From CAVPEW01 sp050247895 (GTDB lineage: Bacteria; Actinomycetota; Acidimicrobiia; Acidimicrobiales; VFJN01): a stretch of 6,794 bases of DNA. The notes under the pieces were generated by a model, which saw only the letters and a list, made by a program, of their open reading frames with translations, made no database searches and was not told the DNA's origin. This document shows positions 5,148-6,794 of this stretch, one piece after another. The stretch is taken from contig JBFWTJ010000215.1 of assembly GCA_050247895.1 (NCBI GenBank), positions 1 through 6,794 on the forward strand. Direction: 5' to 3'. Position numbers and translations under genes: made by a program. The first letter of the stretch is position 1; each line of letters begins with the position of its first letter.

Positions 5148-6794
5148 TCACGCCTCGGCGGCGCTCGAGCCCGACGGCTGCTGGCCGACCCGGATGACGA
5201 TCGTCTCGGCCGGCTTGGACGGGTAGAAGGTCACGTCGACGGCGAAGTTGCCCAGGTCGACCTGCTCGGGCGGGTTGTTGGTCTCGTCGCACACGATCGT
5301 GAACACGTCGTCGGGCTCGCCGGTGCCGAAGGCCCCCTGGCGCCACAGGCCGAGCAGGAAGGGCCGGACCGACCCGTACTTGACCGCGGTCCACAGGGTG
5401 TCCCGGTTGGGTTCCTGGCGGACCCAGCGCAGGCCCTGGCGCAGGCTCGACTTCACGTAATTGAAGAGGAGTCGGACGTTCACGTAGCGCCAGCGGACGT
5501 CGGTCGAGAGCGTCCGCGACGCGTCGACGACGATGCCCGCCCCGGGCACGACGCGGATGCCGTTGACGCTGCCCCGCTCGACCAGGTCGGTGTGCTCCGC
5601 GTCGGAGAGGCGGTACTCGACGTCCAGGGCGCCGAAGACCCGGGCCTCGTCGCCGGCCGGGGCCTTGTGGATGCCCCGGGTCGACTCGATGCGGGCGTAG
5701 ATGCCCATGACGTGGCCGCTGGGCGGGACCCACGCGGTCGGGTTGGCCGCCCGCGACAGCGGGTCGTTGACCAGGATCCAGGGCCCGTAGAGGGCGCCGT
5801 AGACCTTGGCCCCCTGCAGGCCGGCGCCGTCCTCGACCGCGGTGCCGGCCGACACGGCGGCCTGGGCCACCGAGCCGACGTACATGCAGTCGCCCCGGGC
5901 CGCGGCGTAGTCGAGGGCCGCGAGCACGACGTTGCGGTCGGTCCGCTCCGCGGTGAGGAGCTGGACGTCGTCCGGGTCGAAGGCGGTCAGGCCGGTGCGG
6001 TCCTCGGCCGATCCGATGAAGACGGCCGCGGCGACGTCGGGCGAGTCGCCGTTGGCCAGCGTGCGGAACTGCTCGGCGACGGGGGCGTCGGTGGCCACCT
6101 TGGCCGCGTCGGCGGCCCGGGCCTCGGACACCGTGACCAGCTTGGAGCCCCGGCCGGGGTCGTTCAGGACGGTGAGGGCGTAGTTGGGGGCGGTCTCGTC
6201 GAGGCTGAGGCGGCCGAAGGTCTCGAGCGTGTCGCCGGCGGGGTCGACGATCCACAGGTCGAGGTCGGCCGACGAGACGCGGGTGGTCTCGGCCGGGAAG
6301 TCGGCCGGGGTGGTCAGCGCGGGCGTCCAGGTGATGGTGCGGGTGCCCGGGTCGACCGCGGTGAGGGTGACGGCCTGGCGGGCGTTGCCGGCCGAGACGA
6401 CCACGACGTCGTCGCGGGCGAACCCGGCCACGGTCTCGAGCCGGGCCGAGGTGGCCGACAGCTCGGGGTTGGGCGTCTGGACCCGGGTGGCGAACGAGGG
6501 GGCGAGGTGGACCTGGTGGCCGTTGGCCCACGGGCCGGGGTCGGGCGTGCCCCGGTAGCCGGCGGTGACCCGCAGCAGGGCGGGGGAGTTGTTGGCCGCG
6601 GTCTGGCGGAGCGTGGCGGCGGCCGGGGTGGGCTCGTCGCTGGTGGAGGCGATCCGGCTGATCCAGGCCCGCCGCCCGCCGTTGTCGAAGAAGCCCTTCA
6701 CCATGTAGGCGCCGAAGGAGTTCGCCTCGAAGCCGCCGAACCGGTCGACGAACTGGGCGAACGAGGTCACGAACGTGGGTCGGTGGGGCACCCC
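5148..6794 (-). CDS. Contractile tail sheath protein, 5' end beyond the window
   Basis: The frame is open from the right edge to TGA 5150-5148, giving 548 visible residues. The GTG at 6791 is an internal codon: the visible part begins with the family's early motif (PTFVTSFAQFVDRFGGF), which normally follows about 40 residues including the PGVYVEE region, so that part lies outside. After a variable, beta-rich insertion domain (about residues 60-200), the conserved C-terminal sheath core is clear: the RGIHKAPAGDE segment near 5650-5690, NVRLLFNYVKSSLRQGLRWV followed by EPN and LW near 5390-5490, and the final strand ETIVIRVGQQ with a short Ser/Ala tail. That last strand is the C-terminal arm that links neighbouring subunits in the contractile lattice. 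The subunits form the helical sheath around the tube and supply contraction energy. The gene is 55 bases upstream of the tube gene, the usual order. No frameshift or missing core motif is seen. Confidence 0.96.
   Translation of the reverse strand, partial: GVPHRPTFVTSFAQFVDRFGGFEANSFGAYMVKGFFDNGGRRAWISRIASTSDEPTPAAATLRQTAANNSPALLRVTAGYRGTPDPGPWANGHQVHLAPSFATRVQTPNPELSATSARLETVAGFARDDVVVVSAGNARQAVTLTAVDPGTRTITWTPALTTPADFPAETTRVSSADLDLWIVDPAGDTLETFGRLSLDETAPNYALTVLNDPGRGSKLVTVSEARAADAAKVATDAPVAEQFRTLANGDSPDVAAAVFIGSAEDRTGLTAFDPDDVQLLTAERTDRNVVLAALDYAAARGDCMYVGSVAQAAVSAGTAVEDGAGLQGAKVYGALYGPWILVNDPLSRAANPTAWVPPSGHVMGIYARIESTRGIHKAPAGDEARVFGALDVEYRLSDAEHTDLVERGSVNGIRVVPGAGIVVDASRTLSTDVRWRYVNVRLLFNYVKSSLRQGLRWVRQEPNRDTLWTAVKYGSVRPFLLGLWRQGAFGTGEPDDVFTIVCDETNNPPEQVDLGNFAVDVTFYPSKPAETIVIRVGQQPSGSSAAEA

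Noticed and set aside
5080..6531. A 483-residue minus-strand frame overlapping the sheath gene.
   Set aside because: Its translation is almost wholly Arg/Pro/Gly/His, whereas the overlapping frame is an unmistakable sheath protein.
6789..6791. GTG as the start codon of the sheath gene.
   Set aside because: The frame continues to the window edge, and the residues after this GTG match sequence that normally lies about 40 residues into sheath proteins, so the true start is outside.

Overview
The window is very rich in G+C, and its codons end almost always in G or C. Every credible gene lies on the minus strand, packed head to tail with several GTG starts and short overlaps. This points to a high-GC actinomycete-type bacterium (Actinomycetota likely, lineage not resolvable from this stretch). 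The genes form part of a contractile tail-like locus, either an extracellular contractile injection system (eCIS) or a related phage-tail-derived particle. No capsid, portal, terminase, integrase or lysis gene lies in the window, but the window is too short to exclude a prophage.

Layout in transcription order (right to left): (1) tail sheath, 6794-5148, with its N-terminus beyond the right edge; (2) inner tube protein of the T4 gp19 type, 5092-4622, behind a good ribosome binding site; (3) a four-cysteine baseplate/tail-assembly chaperone-like protein, 4632-3811, overlapping the tube gene by 11 bases; (4) a DUF6760-like segment of about 59 residues, 3823-3644, in the -1 frame relative to gene 3 and without a convincing start codon of its own; (5) a 571-residue helical, partly very hydrophobic protein, 3581-1866; (6) a second long protein of similar character, from a GTG at 1869 and running off the left edge (623 residues visible), coupled to gene 5 by a GTGA overlap.

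The most notable signal is at the end of gene 3. In an otherwise G+C-saturated sequence there is one run, read on the minus strand in the gene 3 frame as AAT TTT TTA, containing the canonical -1 slippery heptamer T TTT TTA. It is followed 10 nt later by a perfect 8-bp inverted repeat. A -1 slip there joins gene 3 directly to the DUF6760-like segment at its domain boundary and would give a 329-residue fusion beside the 273-residue short form. The order sheath - tube - chaperone with -1 extension - long helical protein is that of contractile phages such as P2 (FI, FII, E/E+E', T), where the frameshifted chaperone handles the tape measure protein. I therefore propose that genes 3/4 are the tail-assembly chaperone pair of this particle, and that gene 5, and possibly gene 6, act as the tape measure or core proteins. 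The sheath and tube calls are firm. The frameshift is a strong prediction from sequence. The tape-measure role is inference from position and composition.

No tRNA, rRNA, CRISPR array, insertion sequence, attachment site, promoter or clear terminator was found. The operon promoter must lie to the right of the window, and there is no gene-free stretch longer than about 65 bases.
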